From positions 196,161 to 260,160 of the forward strand of contig NZ_JASBQY010000002.1 of NCBI RefSeq assembly GCF_029960645.1: a DNA stretch of 64,000 nt, written 5' to 3'. The notes under the pieces are model-generated. The model made no database searches. It was not told the origin of the DNA and saw only the letters and a list, made by a program, of their open reading frames with translations. This document shows positions 7,608 through 15,524 of the stretch, one piece after another; position 1 is the stretch's first letter; each line of letters starts with the position of its first letter. Source of the stretch: Arthrobacter sp. AL12. GTDB lineage: Bacteria > Actinomycetota > Actinomycetes > Actinomycetales > Micrococcaceae. Position numbers and translations under genes: made by a program.

Positions 7608-10225
7608 GTCGATGGTGGGTTTGCGGCCGGAGTCTGCGCGGTGAGGGAGCGGTGCAGGTGGCTGCGCTGTTCGATGATGATGCGGCGCAGCGCCCGCGGG
7701 GCGTCCGGGTGGTCGGCCAGCCAGGTGTCCGTCCGGACGATGACCGGGTGCGTGTCCGGAGTGCTGCCGTCCAGGTCCTGCCCGGCGGGGTAAAGCCCGC
7801 GGACAATCCGGCTGGCGATTTCGATGCTGCGCCCGGCCCAGACGTCCTCCAGGCAATCGAAGTACCGGTCAATGAAGCCGCCCAGCAGGGCCGCCGGGCC
7901 GGTGTTGAAACCGGCGATGGTCGCGCTGAGCAGCTGGTTGGACAGCGAGGTGCCGTGCACCGCTTCCGTCCAGGCCGCCTCCTTGACGGCAGCCTCGGGG
8001 CGGGCCGCGAGTGCGGTGGCGTGTCCGGATTTTCCGGCGGCGGTGTTGTCGCGGTCCAGCTCCCCGTCGAGCTGAGCCACGGTGGCCTCCCCGTTCGCCG
8101 CCAGGGCGTGCCAGAAGTTCCAGCGTAGCTCCGCGTCCACGGCCAGGCCCTCAAGGACCGTGCTGCCGGCCAGGATGCCGCGGATCAGGTCAAGCCGGCT
8201 GCCGTCATAGCGGCTGGCGGCGGCCACCGTGCGCGCCCACGCCAGCTGATGGTCGGAACCCGGCACGGCCAGCCGGAGCTCGTCCGCCGCGAGGGACAGG
8301 AAACCGCGGCGGACAGCGGCCCGCTCGGCCACGGGGACGTACCGTTCGATCGCGGTGGCCGCGTTGCCCAGGACAGTGAGCAGCACGCCGATGCCTGATT
8401 CCGCGGGCCCGAAGCGCTGGACGGCGTCCACGTACAGGGACGACGGCGTCACGGCGTCACGCGCCGAGTCCCAGAGGGCGGTCCAGCACAGGGCCCGGGC
8501 CATCGGATCACTGAGCGCGCCCAGGGAGGCCCGGACGGTGGCCTCGGAGTGCGGATCCAGCCGGACCTTGGCGTAGCTGAGGTCCTCATCGTTGACCAGC
8601 AGCAGGGCCGGCGTCGGCTTCCCGGAGAGGGCTGTCACCTCGGTCCGGGCCCCGTTGACGTCGGTCTCGACACTGTCGGTGCGGACCAGGGCGCCGGCGC
8701 CGTCCATCCCATACAGGCCGATCCGCAGCCGGTGCGGCCGCGGCTCCTGCCGGCCCGTCGTCGGGTCCGCGGCGTCCTGGATGATCGTGAGTGTGCCGAG
8801 GACGCCGTCGCGCTCCTCGATCTCGCTGGTGAGGGTGGAGATGCCGGAGGTCTGCAGCCACTGGCGGGCCCAGTCCGCGAGGTCCCGGCCGGAGGCGGCG
8901 CTGAGCGCGGCCAACAGCTCCGCCAGGGTGGTGTTGCCGTAGGCGTGGTCCTTGAAGTACTGGCGCGAGCCGGCCACGAAGGCCTCGAAACCCACGTAGG
9001 CGACCAGCTGCTTGAGGACCGAGGCACCCTTGGCGTAGGTGATGCCGTCGAAGTTCTGCTTGGCGGCTTCGAGGTCGGGGATGTCGGCGACGATCGGGTG
9101 GGTGGTCGGCAGCTGGTCCTGGACGTAGGCCCAGGCCTTGCGGTTGTTGGCGAAGTTCACCCAGGCCGTGGCCCAGTCCGTGGTGCGGTCCACGCCGAGC
9201 GTTCCCATGTAGTCCGCGAAGGACTCCTTGAGCCACAGATCGTCCCACCACTGCATGGTGACGAGGTCGCCGAACCACATGTGCGCCATCTCGTGCAGCA
9301 GGGTGTTGGCGCGGGCCTGGTACTGGGAATCGGCGGCCCGGGAGGTGAAGACGTAGCTTTCGGTGAAGGTCACCAGTCCGGGGTTTTCCATGGCGCCGAG
9401 GTTGTATTCGGGTACAAAGGCCTGGTCGTACTTCCCCCACGGGTATGGGAAGTCGAAGAGCTCGTTGAAGAAGTCCAGGCCGTTCCTGGTGAGGGTAAAG
9501 AGGGCCTTGGGGTCGAAGGACGGCGCCATCGAGGCGCGGCAGTAGAGCGCCAGCGGCACGTCCACCCGGGTGCCGTCGTCGTATTCCCTGCTCCAGGAGT
9601 CCTCGGCCTTGAAGTACGGGCCGGCCAGCACGGTGGTGATGTAGGTGGACATCGCCTTGGTCGGGGCGAAGTCCCAGCGGCTCGTGTCCGGGCCGCTGGC
9701 CAGGGGCGTACGCTGCGTTTCGGTGCCGTTCGAGGCCACCTGCCACGCCGAGGGGGCCGTGACGTGGAAAGTGAATTCGGCCTTGAGGTTGGGCTGTTCG
9801 AAGTTGGCGAAGACCCGGCGGGCGTCGGCGGGCTCGTACTGGGTGTAGAGGTAGCACTGGCCGTCGGCCGGGTCGAAGAAGCGGTGCATGCCCTCCCCGG
9901 AGGTGCTGTACAGCGCGGTGCCGGTGACAGTGACCTGGTTGTCCGCCTGCAGGTTGTCGAGCCGGATCCGGGACCCGTCCGCGACGTCGGCGACCGCGAG
10001 TTCCTTGCCGTTGAGGACAACGCTGTGCACCTCGCTGCTGATGAAGTCCAGGAAGGTCGAGGCGCCGGGTTCGGCCGCGGAGAAGGTGATCACGCTGCGG
10101 CTCGGGTAGGCTGCGACGTCCGGATCGGCAGCCTGCCGGACGTCCAGGGAGACGTCATAGCTGTGGGTGGTGATCAGGGCTGAGCGGGTTGCGGCTTCAT
10201 CGCGGCGCAGGTTCTGGTTCGACAC
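7598..10225 (-). CDS. pepN: Aminopeptidase N, M1 family
   Basis: A zinc metallopeptidase of 875 residues that removes N-terminal amino acids from peptides, probably in the cytoplasm since no signal peptide is visible. The M1 substrate-binding motif G-A-M-E-N follows a long beta-rich N-terminal domain. Next comes the zinc site H-E-M-A-H-M-W-F-G-D-L-V, with the third ligand Glu in L-K-E-S-F-A-D-Y-M eighteen residues further on. The C-terminal half is the ERAP1-like helical domain. The GTG start at 10225 lies 4 bp after the stop of the YeiH-like gene, so the two are probably cotranscribed. Length agrees with actinobacterial PepN (about 850). Confidence 0.96.
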   Translation of the reverse strand: MSNQNLRRDEAATRSALITTHSYDVSLDVRQAADPDVAAYPSRSVITFSAAEPGASTFLDFISSEVHSVVLNGKELAVADVADGSRIRLDNLQADNQVTVTGTALYSTSGEGMHRFFDPADGQCYLYTQYEPADARRVFANFEQPNLKAEFTFHVTAPSAWQVASNGTETQRTPLASGPDTSRWDFAPTKAMSTYITTVLAGPYFKAEDSWSREYDDGTRVDVPLALYCRASMAPSFDPKALFTLTRNGLDFFNELFDFPYPWGKYDQAFVPEYNLGAMENPGLVTFTESYVFTSRAADSQYQARANTLLHEMAHMWFGDLVTMQWWDDLWLKESFADYMGTLGVDRTTDWATAWVNFANNRKAWAYVQDQLPTTHPIVADIPDLEAAKQNFDGITYAKGASVLKQLVAYVGFEAFVAGSRQYFKDHAYGNTTLAELLAALSAASGRDLADWARQWLQTSGISTLTSEIEERDGVLGTLTIIQDAADPTTGRQEPRPHRLRIGLYGMDGAGALVRTDSVETDVNGARTEVTALSGKPTPALLLVNDEDLSYAKVRLDPHSEATVRASLGALSDPMARALCWTALWDSARDAVTPSSLYVDAVQRFGPAESGIGVLLTVLGNAATAIERYVPVAERAAVRRGFLSLAADELRLAVPGSDHQLAWARTVAAASRYDGSRLDLIRGILAGSTVLEGLAVDAELRWNFWHALAANGEATVAQLDGELDRDNTAAGKSGHATALAARPEAAVKEAAWTEAVHGTSLSNQLLSATIAGFNTGPAALLGGFIDRYFDCLEDVWAGRSIEIASRIVRGLYPAGQDLDGSTPDTHPVIVRTDTWLADHPDAPRALRRIIIEQRSHLHRSLTAQTPAANPPSTAP

Positions 10226-10229
10226 CCCG

Positions 10230-11261
10230 CTATCTAATCATGAGGAACGCGGCTCCCAGCCCCAGCCCGGCGATCAGCAGCCAGGACGCCAGCGCGGCCA
10301 GCAGGGCCCGCGCTCCGGTGTGCAGCAGCTCGCCCACCCGCACCGCCGAGCCGAGGCCGAAGAGCGCCATCCCCAGCAGCACGTCCTGCAGGACCGCGGC
10401 GGCGTCCAGGGTGCCGGGGGAGAGCCAGCCCGTGGTGCGCAGGGCTGCCAGGGCGACGAAGCCGAGCACGAACAACGGGACGATGGGCGGCCGCTTCAGT
10501 CCGGTGCCGGGGGCGGCGCTGCTGCGGTGGTGCAGCCCGGCGGCGGCGACCATGGGCGCCAGCAGGATCACCCGGGTGAGCTTGACGACGACGGCGACGG
10601 CCAGCGCCGACGCCCCGGCGGTCTGCGCGGTGGCCACCACCTGGCCCACGTCGTGCACCGACGCCCCGGCCCAGGCGCCGAAGACTGCCGGGCTGAGGCC
10701 CAGCGGCCGGATCAGCAGCGGCAGCACCCCGATGGCGAGGGTGCCGCAGAGGGTCACGAGGGCCACCGGCAGCACGGCGTCGTGCTGGCGGATCCGGCGC
10801 GCCGCGGCCATCGCCCCGATCGCGGAGGCCCCGCAGATGGAAAAGCCGGTGGCAATCAGCAGCGCTACCGGCGGCGGCAGCCGGAACAGCCGGCTGATGC
10901 CGTAGGTCCCGGCGAACGCGGCCAGGACCACACCCGTGATCAAAAGCAGCGCGGCCCAGCCGAGTCCCAGCACATCGACGAGGCTGACCTTCAGGCCCAG
11001 GACCACGATCCCGGCGCGCATCAGGTGCTTGCCGGCGAAGTCCAGGCCCGGACGGCCCTGGCCCGCGGTCCAGCCGGACAGCCCCGGGACGTTCGCGGCG
11101 AGCAGCCCGAATGCCACCGCCAGCGTCATGGCCGGAAGCACCGCCACCATGCTGTGGACGGCGAGGGCAAGCACGACGGCGGCGGCCGCGGACAGCAGGC
11201 CCGGAAGCAGGCGCGGCAACTGACCAGCCCGGAGCAGGAGTGTGAGCGTAAACGGTGGCAC
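10230..11261 (-). CDS. YeiH family putative sulfate exporter (UPF0324)
   Basis: An inner-membrane protein with about ten hydrophobic segments. G-I-V-V-L-G-L-K-V-S, F-R-L-P-P-P-V-A-L-L-I-A-T-G-F-S-I-C-G-A-S-A-I-G-A and W-A-G-A-S-V-H-D-V-G-Q-V-V-A are conserved signatures of the YeiH/UPF0324 family, annotated as putative sulfate exporters. Transport has not been demonstrated for most members. The start is uncertain. A longer frame reaches back to an ATG at 11369 but would overlap the divergent gene at 11368, and its extra residues are Arg-rich and unlike a membrane protein. The GTG at 11261 gives 343 residues, normal for the family, and may be leaderless. It lies just upstream of pepN on the same strand. 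Confidence 0.85.
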   Translation of the reverse strand: MPPFTLTLLLRAGQLPRLLPGLLSAAAAVVLALAVHSMVAVLPAMTLAVAFGLLAANVPGLSGWTAGQGRPGLDFAGKHLMRAGIVVLGLKVSLVDVLGLGWAALLLITGVVLAAFAGTYGISRLFRLPPPVALLIATGFSICGASAIGAMAAARRIRQHDAVLPVALVTLCGTLAIGVLPLLIRPLGLSPAVFGAWAGASVHDVGQVVATAQTAGASALAVAVVVKLTRVILLAPMVAAAGLHHRSSAAPGTGLKRPPIVPLFVLGFVALAALRTTGWLSPGTLDAAAVLQDVLLGMALFGLGSAVRVGELLHTGARALLAALASWLLIAGLGLGAAFLMIR

Positions 11262-11367
11262 GTGTCTACATTGACGCAACCGCCGGGAAATACCGTCACC
11301 GCCACGGCGGCCGCCGCCGGGAGCGCGCCGAAATGATTTCGCAACAAAAAGGTGATTGTCTAGTGAC

Positions 11368-12924
11368 ATGTCTGACCTATTCCAGGATTACTCAGTGGCC
11401 GCCGGGCGCTCCGGTGCCTACGACGAGATGTTTACCCCCGAGCAGCAGCCCCGGCAGTCCTACGGGCAGGTCGCCGGAGCCCTGCGTGAACTCTCGCTGG
11501 CTGATGTCACCGCCCGCGCCGATTCCATGGCCCGGACCTTCCTGGACCGCGGTGTCACGTTCGACTTCGCGGGGGAGGAGCGTCCCTTCCCGCTCGACAT
11601 CGTGCCCCGGGTCATACCGGCCGATGAGTGGACCGTGCTGGAGAAGGGCGTGGCGCAGCGCGTCCGTGCCCTGGAGGCGTTCCTCAATGACGTCTACGAC
11701 AAGATGACCGTGGTCGCCGACGGTGTCATCCCTCGCCAGCTCGTCACGACGAGCGCCCACTTCCACCGCCAGGTGCACGGTTTCGAACCCGCCGGCGGCG
11801 TCCGGGTGCACATTTCCGGCATCGACGTGGTCCGCGACGCCGCCGGGACGTTCCGGGTCCTGGAGGACAACGTCCGGGTCCCCTCCGGTGTCAGCTATGT
11901 TCTGGAGAACCGCCGCGCGATGGCCAAGGGCCTGCCCGAGGCCTTCGGCCAGCAGCTCATCCGGCCGGTCGAGGAGTATCCCCGCCGGCTGCTGTCCGCC
12001 CTGCGCAAGACCGCACCGACCGGCGTCGACGACCCGACCGTGGTGGTCCTGACCCCCGGCGTCTTCAACAGCGCCTACTTCGAGCACACGCTGCTCGCCG
12101 GCCTGATGGGCGTGGAACTCGTCGAGGGACGCGACCTCATCTGCCGCGGCAACCGCGTCTACATGCGCACCACCGCCGGTGAACAGCGCGTGGACGTGAT
12201 TTACAAACGCATCGACGACGAGTTCCTGGATCCGCTGCAGTTCCGCGCCGATTCCATGCTCGGCTGCCCGGGCCTGGTCAACGCGGCCCGCGCCGGGGGC
12301 GTGACCATAGCGAACGCCGTGGGCAACGGCGTCGCCGACGACAAGCTCGTTTACAGCTACGTCCCGGACCTGATCCGCTACTACCTCAATGAAGAACCCG
12401 TGATCGCCAACGTGGACACCTTCCGGCTCGAAGAAAAAGCAGCCCGCGAAGAGGTCCTGGACCGTCTCGCTGAACTGGTGGTCAAGCCCGTGGATGGTTC
12501 CGGCGGCAAGGGCCTGGTGATCGGTCCGGACGCGACCAAGGACGAGCTTGAGGCCCTGCGCAAGCGTGTCATCGCGGACCCGCGCGGCTGGATCGCGCAG
12601 CCGGTGCTGCAGCTGTCCACGGTTCCCACGCTCAGCGGCGACCGGTTCGGCCCGCGGCACGTGGATCTGCGCCCCTTCGCCGTCAACGACGGCGACGACG
12701 TCTGGGTCCTGCCCGGCGGCCTGACCCGGGTGGCGCTCAAGGAAGGCTCCCTGATCGTCAACTCCAGCCAGGGCGGCGGCTCCAAGGACACCTGGGTGCT
12801 GGCGGACTCCCCGGAGGTGCCGGTGGAGGTCCTGCCGCGTCCGGCCATCACGGTCCGCGAACGGGTCTCGGTCTGGCCCGTCGAGAGCAACTGGCGCGAC
12901 AGCCAGAAGGAGCAGCAGCAGTGA
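11368..12924 (+). CDS. Circularly permuted type 2 ATP-grasp protein
   Basis: A 518-residue cytoplasmic protein of the circularly permuted ATP-grasp family (formerly DUF404/DUF407). Recognisable parts are the N-terminal region with R-P-F-P-L-D-I-V-P-R-V-I, H-I-S-G-I-D-V-V-R-D and L-E-D-N-V-R-V-P-S-G-V-S-Y. They continue with N-A-V-G-N-G-V-A-D-D-K, V-V-K-P-V-D-G-S-G-G-K-G-L-V-I-G (ATP-binding loop) and D-L-R-P-F-A-V-N-D-G. ATP-grasp enzymes form amide or ester bonds through acyl phosphates. It is followed by an alpha-E gene and a transglutaminase-like gene, the standard conserved trio for which a peptide synthesis or modification role has been predicted but not proven. ATG 11368 is preferred over a TTG at 11356. 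Confidence 0.92.
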   Translation: MSDLFQDYSVAAGRSGAYDEMFTPEQQPRQSYGQVAGALRELSLADVTARADSMARTFLDRGVTFDFAGEERPFPLDIVPRVIPADEWTVLEKGVAQRVRALEAFLNDVYDKMTVVADGVIPRQLVTTSAHFHRQVHGFEPAGGVRVHISGIDVVRDAAGTFRVLEDNVRVPSGVSYVLENRRAMAKGLPEAFGQQLIRPVEEYPRRLLSALRKTAPTGVDDPTVVVLTPGVFNSAYFEHTLLAGLMGVELVEGRDLICRGNRVYMRTTAGEQRVDVIYKRIDDEFLDPLQFRADSMLGCPGLVNAARAGGVTIANAVGNGVADDKLVYSYVPDLIRYYLNEEPVIANVDTFRLEEKAAREEVLDRLAELVVKPVDGSGGKGLVIGPDATKDELEALRKRVIADPRGWIAQPVLQLSTVPTLSGDRFGPRHVDLRPFAVNDGDDVWVLPGGLTRVALKEGSLIVNSSQGGGSKDTWVLADSPEVPVEVLPRPAITVRERVSVWPVESNWRDSQKEQQQ

Positions 12925-12999
12925 CCCGCGGCACCGTGTCGGTCCCTGTTCCGCCAACCCATTCTTTTCAGATTTCCGATCCGCTGGAGGTAACCGCGA

Positions 13000-13926
13000 A
13001 TGCTTAGCCGTATCGCCGAGTCATTGTTTTGGATCGGCCGCTACGTGGAACGGGCTGACGGCACCGCCCGGATCCTCGATGTCCACCTTGAGCGGCTCAA
13101 CCACCTGCCGATGGAGGAGCAGCGCAGCGTGGCGCAGGAACTCCTCGCCGTCATGGGCGCCCGGGCGCAGAGCGAGGACTTCGGCCTCCCCGAACTGCTG
13201 AACGCGCTTGCGTACGACAAGCAGAGCGCCACGTCCATTGCCGGTTCGCTGGGCGCGGCACGGGAGAACGCCCGGCGTGCCAGGGAGACCGTGTCGTCCG
13301 GGCTCTGGGAGAGCCTGAACACCACCTACTACGGACTCAACCAGCACCGCAAGGACGTCGTCGGCACCTACCGCTTCTGCAACTGGGTGCTGGAACGCAC
13401 AGCCATGGTCAGCGGGCTCGCGGACACCACGGTCAGCCACGACGAGAGCTGGCAGTTCCTCGTCCTGGGCCGTTCGCTGGAACGCGCCGACATGACCGCG
13501 CGGATGCTCTCCACCCGGGATGTGCTCTCCGCGGGGATGTCGTGGGTGAACATGCTCCGCTGCGCCGGGGCCTACGAGTCGTTCCTGCGGACCCGCCGCG
13601 CGGCCTTCGGCGACCAGCACGCCGCCGAGTTCCTGCTGCTGGACCGGCTGTTCCCGCGGTCCATCGTGTACGCACTGCGTGACGCCGACGAGTGCCTCGC
13701 CATGCTGGACCCCTCGGCCCAGCGCGTCGGCTTCATCAACGACGCCCGCCGGATCGTGGGACAGGCCCGCACCTTCCTGGAGTTCCACCGCACCGATGAC
13801 CTCATGTCGGAACTGCCGGAGCACATGGAGCGCGTGCAGAAGGCCGTCTCGCAGGCCTCGGACGCCATTTCCCGTAAGTACTTCAATCAGGCAGACGAAC
13901 TGGCCTGGGTGGGAGAAGTTTCATGA
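13000..13926 (+). CDS. Alpha-E domain-containing protein
   Basis: A 308-residue all-helical protein of the alpha-E family (formerly DUF403), marked by the opening M-L-S-R-I-A-E-S-L-F-W-I-G-R-Y-V-E-R-A-D. D-E-S-W-Q-F-L-V-L-G-R-S-L-E-R-A-D-M-T-A-R and P-R-S-I-V-Y-A-L follow later. It occurs almost always next to circularly permuted ATP-grasp and transglutaminase-like proteins; its biochemical role is unknown. The ATG at 13000 has a very strong GGAGG at 12985-12989, and 75 bp separate it from the upstream gene. It overlaps the downstream transglutaminase gene by 4 bp (ATGA), so translation is likely coupled. Confidence 0.93.
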   Translation: MLSRIAESLFWIGRYVERADGTARILDVHLERLNHLPMEEQRSVAQELLAVMGARAQSEDFGLPELLNALAYDKQSATSIAGSLGAARENARRARETVSSGLWESLNTTYYGLNQHRKDVVGTYRFCNWVLERTAMVSGLADTTVSHDESWQFLVLGRSLERADMTARMLSTRDVLSAGMSWVNMLRCAGAYESFLRTRRAAFGDQHAAEFLLLDRLFPRSIVYALRDADECLAMLDPSAQRVGFINDARRIVGQARTFLEFHRTDDLMSELPEHMERVQKAVSQASDAISRKYFNQADELAWVGEVS

Positions 13927-14774
13927 CCCGGCTGAGCATCATCCACAGGACGGCGTACAAGTACAACAAACGCGTCACGCTCTCCTACAACGAGGCCCGC
14001 ATGACCCCGCTGACGGATCCCCAGCAGGTGGTGCTGGAATCCTCCCTGAAGGTCTCCCCGTCCCAGGCGGCCGTGAGCAGCTACCGCGACTACTGGGGCA
14101 CCCGCGTCACAGCCTTTGACATGCAGATGCCGCACGAGCACCTCGAGGTCCTGTCCACCACCACCGTCGAGGTGCACCGGGCGGAAAGGGTCCCGGCGGA
14201 GGCGGACATCGCCGGCTGGGACGTCCTGGAGGCCCCGGAGACCCTGAACAAGTTCAGCGACTGGATCCCGCAGTCGCAGCTCACCGGGCCGGGCGCCGAG
14301 GTGCTCGGGATCATTCCCGGCGTCGTCGTGGACCGCAACCCGCACGAGGCTGCCCTGGCGGTCTTCGACTGGATGCGCGGCGAAATGACCTACATGAAAG
14401 GCTCCACCGGCGTCACCACAAGTGCCGAAGAGGCCTGGAACCAGCGCCAGGGCGTCTGCCAGGACCTGGCGCATCTGGCCATCGGGGCGCTGCGCAGCCG
14501 GGGCATCCCCGCCCGCTACGTGTCCGGCTACCTGCACCCGCGGTCGACGGCGGAACTCGGCGAGACGGTCGCCGGGCAGTCCCACGCCTGGCTGGAATGG
14601 TGGGACGGCGAATGGCGCAGCTGGGACCCGACCAACCACAAGCCGGCCGGTGACTTCCACGTGACCGTGGCGAGGGGCCGGGACTACCGCGACGTGCCCC
14701 CGCTGAAGGGCATCCTGTCCGGCGGCGGCGGCTCAGCCCTCAGCGTGAGCGTGGAGATCACCCGCCTGGCCTGA
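13923..14774 (+). CDS. Transglutaminase-like family protein
   Basis: A 283-residue protein with the bacterial transglutaminase-like N-terminal domain (M-T-R-L-S-I-I-H-R-T-A-Y-K-Y-N-K and E-A-R-M-T-P at residues about 1-80). The papain-like catalytic core follows. The Cys is in Q-G-V-C-Q-D-L-A-H, the His in G-Q-S-H-A-W-L-E-W-W, and the Asp in W-D-P-T-N. Such proteins are proteases or amide-forming enzymes; in this operon context the substrate is unknown. The start overlaps the alpha-E stop codon as ATGA. The operon ends here, before the long palindrome at 14780. Confidence 0.93.
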   Translation: MTRLSIIHRTAYKYNKRVTLSYNEARMTPLTDPQQVVLESSLKVSPSQAAVSSYRDYWGTRVTAFDMQMPHEHLEVLSTTTVEVHRAERVPAEADIAGWDVLEAPETLNKFSDWIPQSQLTGPGAEVLGIIPGVVVDRNPHEAALAVFDWMRGEMTYMKGSTGVTTSAEEAWNQRQGVCQDLAHLAIGALRSRGIPARYVSGYLHPRSTAELGETVAGQSHAWLEWWDGEWRSWDPTNHKPAGDFHVTVARGRDYRDVPPLKGILSGGGGSALSVSVEITRLA

Positions 14775-14779
14775 TTCCC

Positions 14780-14841
14780 CGATGCGCTATCACTTCCCGC
14801 TGTTCTGGGTCCCCAGAACAGCGGGAAGTGATAGCGCATCG
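14780..14841. repeat. Perfect 30-bp inverted repeat (long palindrome)
   Basis: Bases 14780-14809 are exactly complementary to 14812-14841 with only two bases (TC) between them. The element lies between two convergent genes, so it could act as a bidirectional terminator, but there is no T-run and the stem is far longer than needed. A REP-like or other dispersed palindromic element is an alternative. Confidence 0.9.
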
Positions 14842-14856
14842 AAGGGTAACCGGGGG

Positions 14857-15345
14857 TTATTCGAGTCCGGAGCGGGTGGCGTCGTCCAGCGGTGTCCACC
14901 AGGTCAGCGGCGGGACCACCTTGAACCGGCGTCCCGTCACGGTTTCCGGGGTGATCCTGACGAAGTGCTCCTTCTTGCCGGCCTGCCACGGGAACAGCAG
15001 CAGCCCCACGGTGTCCACGACCTCCTGCTGGTTCTGCACCGGCGCGGCCTGTCCCTTGATGACCACACTCCAGGCGATGCCGCTGTCGGCGTCAACGCCG
15101 TCGGCCTCCACCGCCACCGGGGTATCGCTCGTGGCCGCCTGGAGCTTGGTGCCGTCCGCCGTGCGGAACACCAGGGTACCGTGGTCCACCTTGTAATTGA
15201 TCGGGAAAATGTCGGGATGGTCGTCCACCCAGACCGCGAGCCTGCCCACGCTGACGCTGCGTAACAAACGCCAACATTCGTGATGGTCAAGGTTTTCAAC
15301 GTCGTGGGCCTGCTGGGTTTTTTCCGGCTTCGGATCAGTACTCAT
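14857..15345 (-). CDS. Pyridoxamine 5'-phosphate oxidase-like flavin protein (paralogue A)
   Basis: A 162-residue split-barrel flavin/F420-binding-type protein. H-E-C-W-R-L-L-R-S-V-S-V-G-R-L-A-V, H-P-D-I-F-P-I-N-Y, V-F-R-T-A-D-G-T-K-L and the C-terminal G-R-R-F-K-V-V are the usual landmarks of the family. It is closely related to the product at 18950-19420; both end in the same way after the G-R-R-F-K-V segment. The reaction is unknown; relatives reduce small molecules or bind flavin. ATG 15345 is chosen because the upstream extension is not conserved in its paralogue. It is divergent from the DosS-like kinase gene and shares with it a region containing a DosR-like dyad. Confidence 0.88.
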   Translation of the reverse strand: MSTDPKPEKTQQAHDVENLDHHECWRLLRSVSVGRLAVWVDDHPDIFPINYKVDHGTLVFRTADGTKLQAATSDTPVAVEADGVDADSGIAWSVVIKGQAAPVQNQQEVVDTVGLLLFPWQAGKKEHFVRITPETVTGRRFKVVPPLTWWTPLDDATRSGLE

Positions 15346-15424
15346 GCCGGCGAGCCTACGCCAGGCACGCGGCGACAGGGTAGGGGATAAGGTCACAATC
15401 AGAAGCAACGTGATCCGATGTCTA

Positions 15425-15438
15425 GGGCCTTTGCCCCC
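15425..15438. promoter_or_regulatory. Candidate degenerate DosR-type box between PNPOx-A and dosS-like gene
   Basis: GGGCCTTTGCCCCC matches 10 of 14 positions of GGGACTTTAGTCCC and keeps both GGG and CCC ends. It lies 79 bp before the PNPOx-A start and 86 bp before the kinase start, so it could serve either gene. This is the weakest of the internal boxes because position 10 is C instead of G. Confidence 0.3.
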
Positions 15439-15524
15439 GTTTCGGGGTATTCTGGCATCACTGTCGTCAGCGCGGACGATTGTTGTGTTCGTTGTATCGA
15501 ATTGGGGCCAGGAGCATGCATTCA

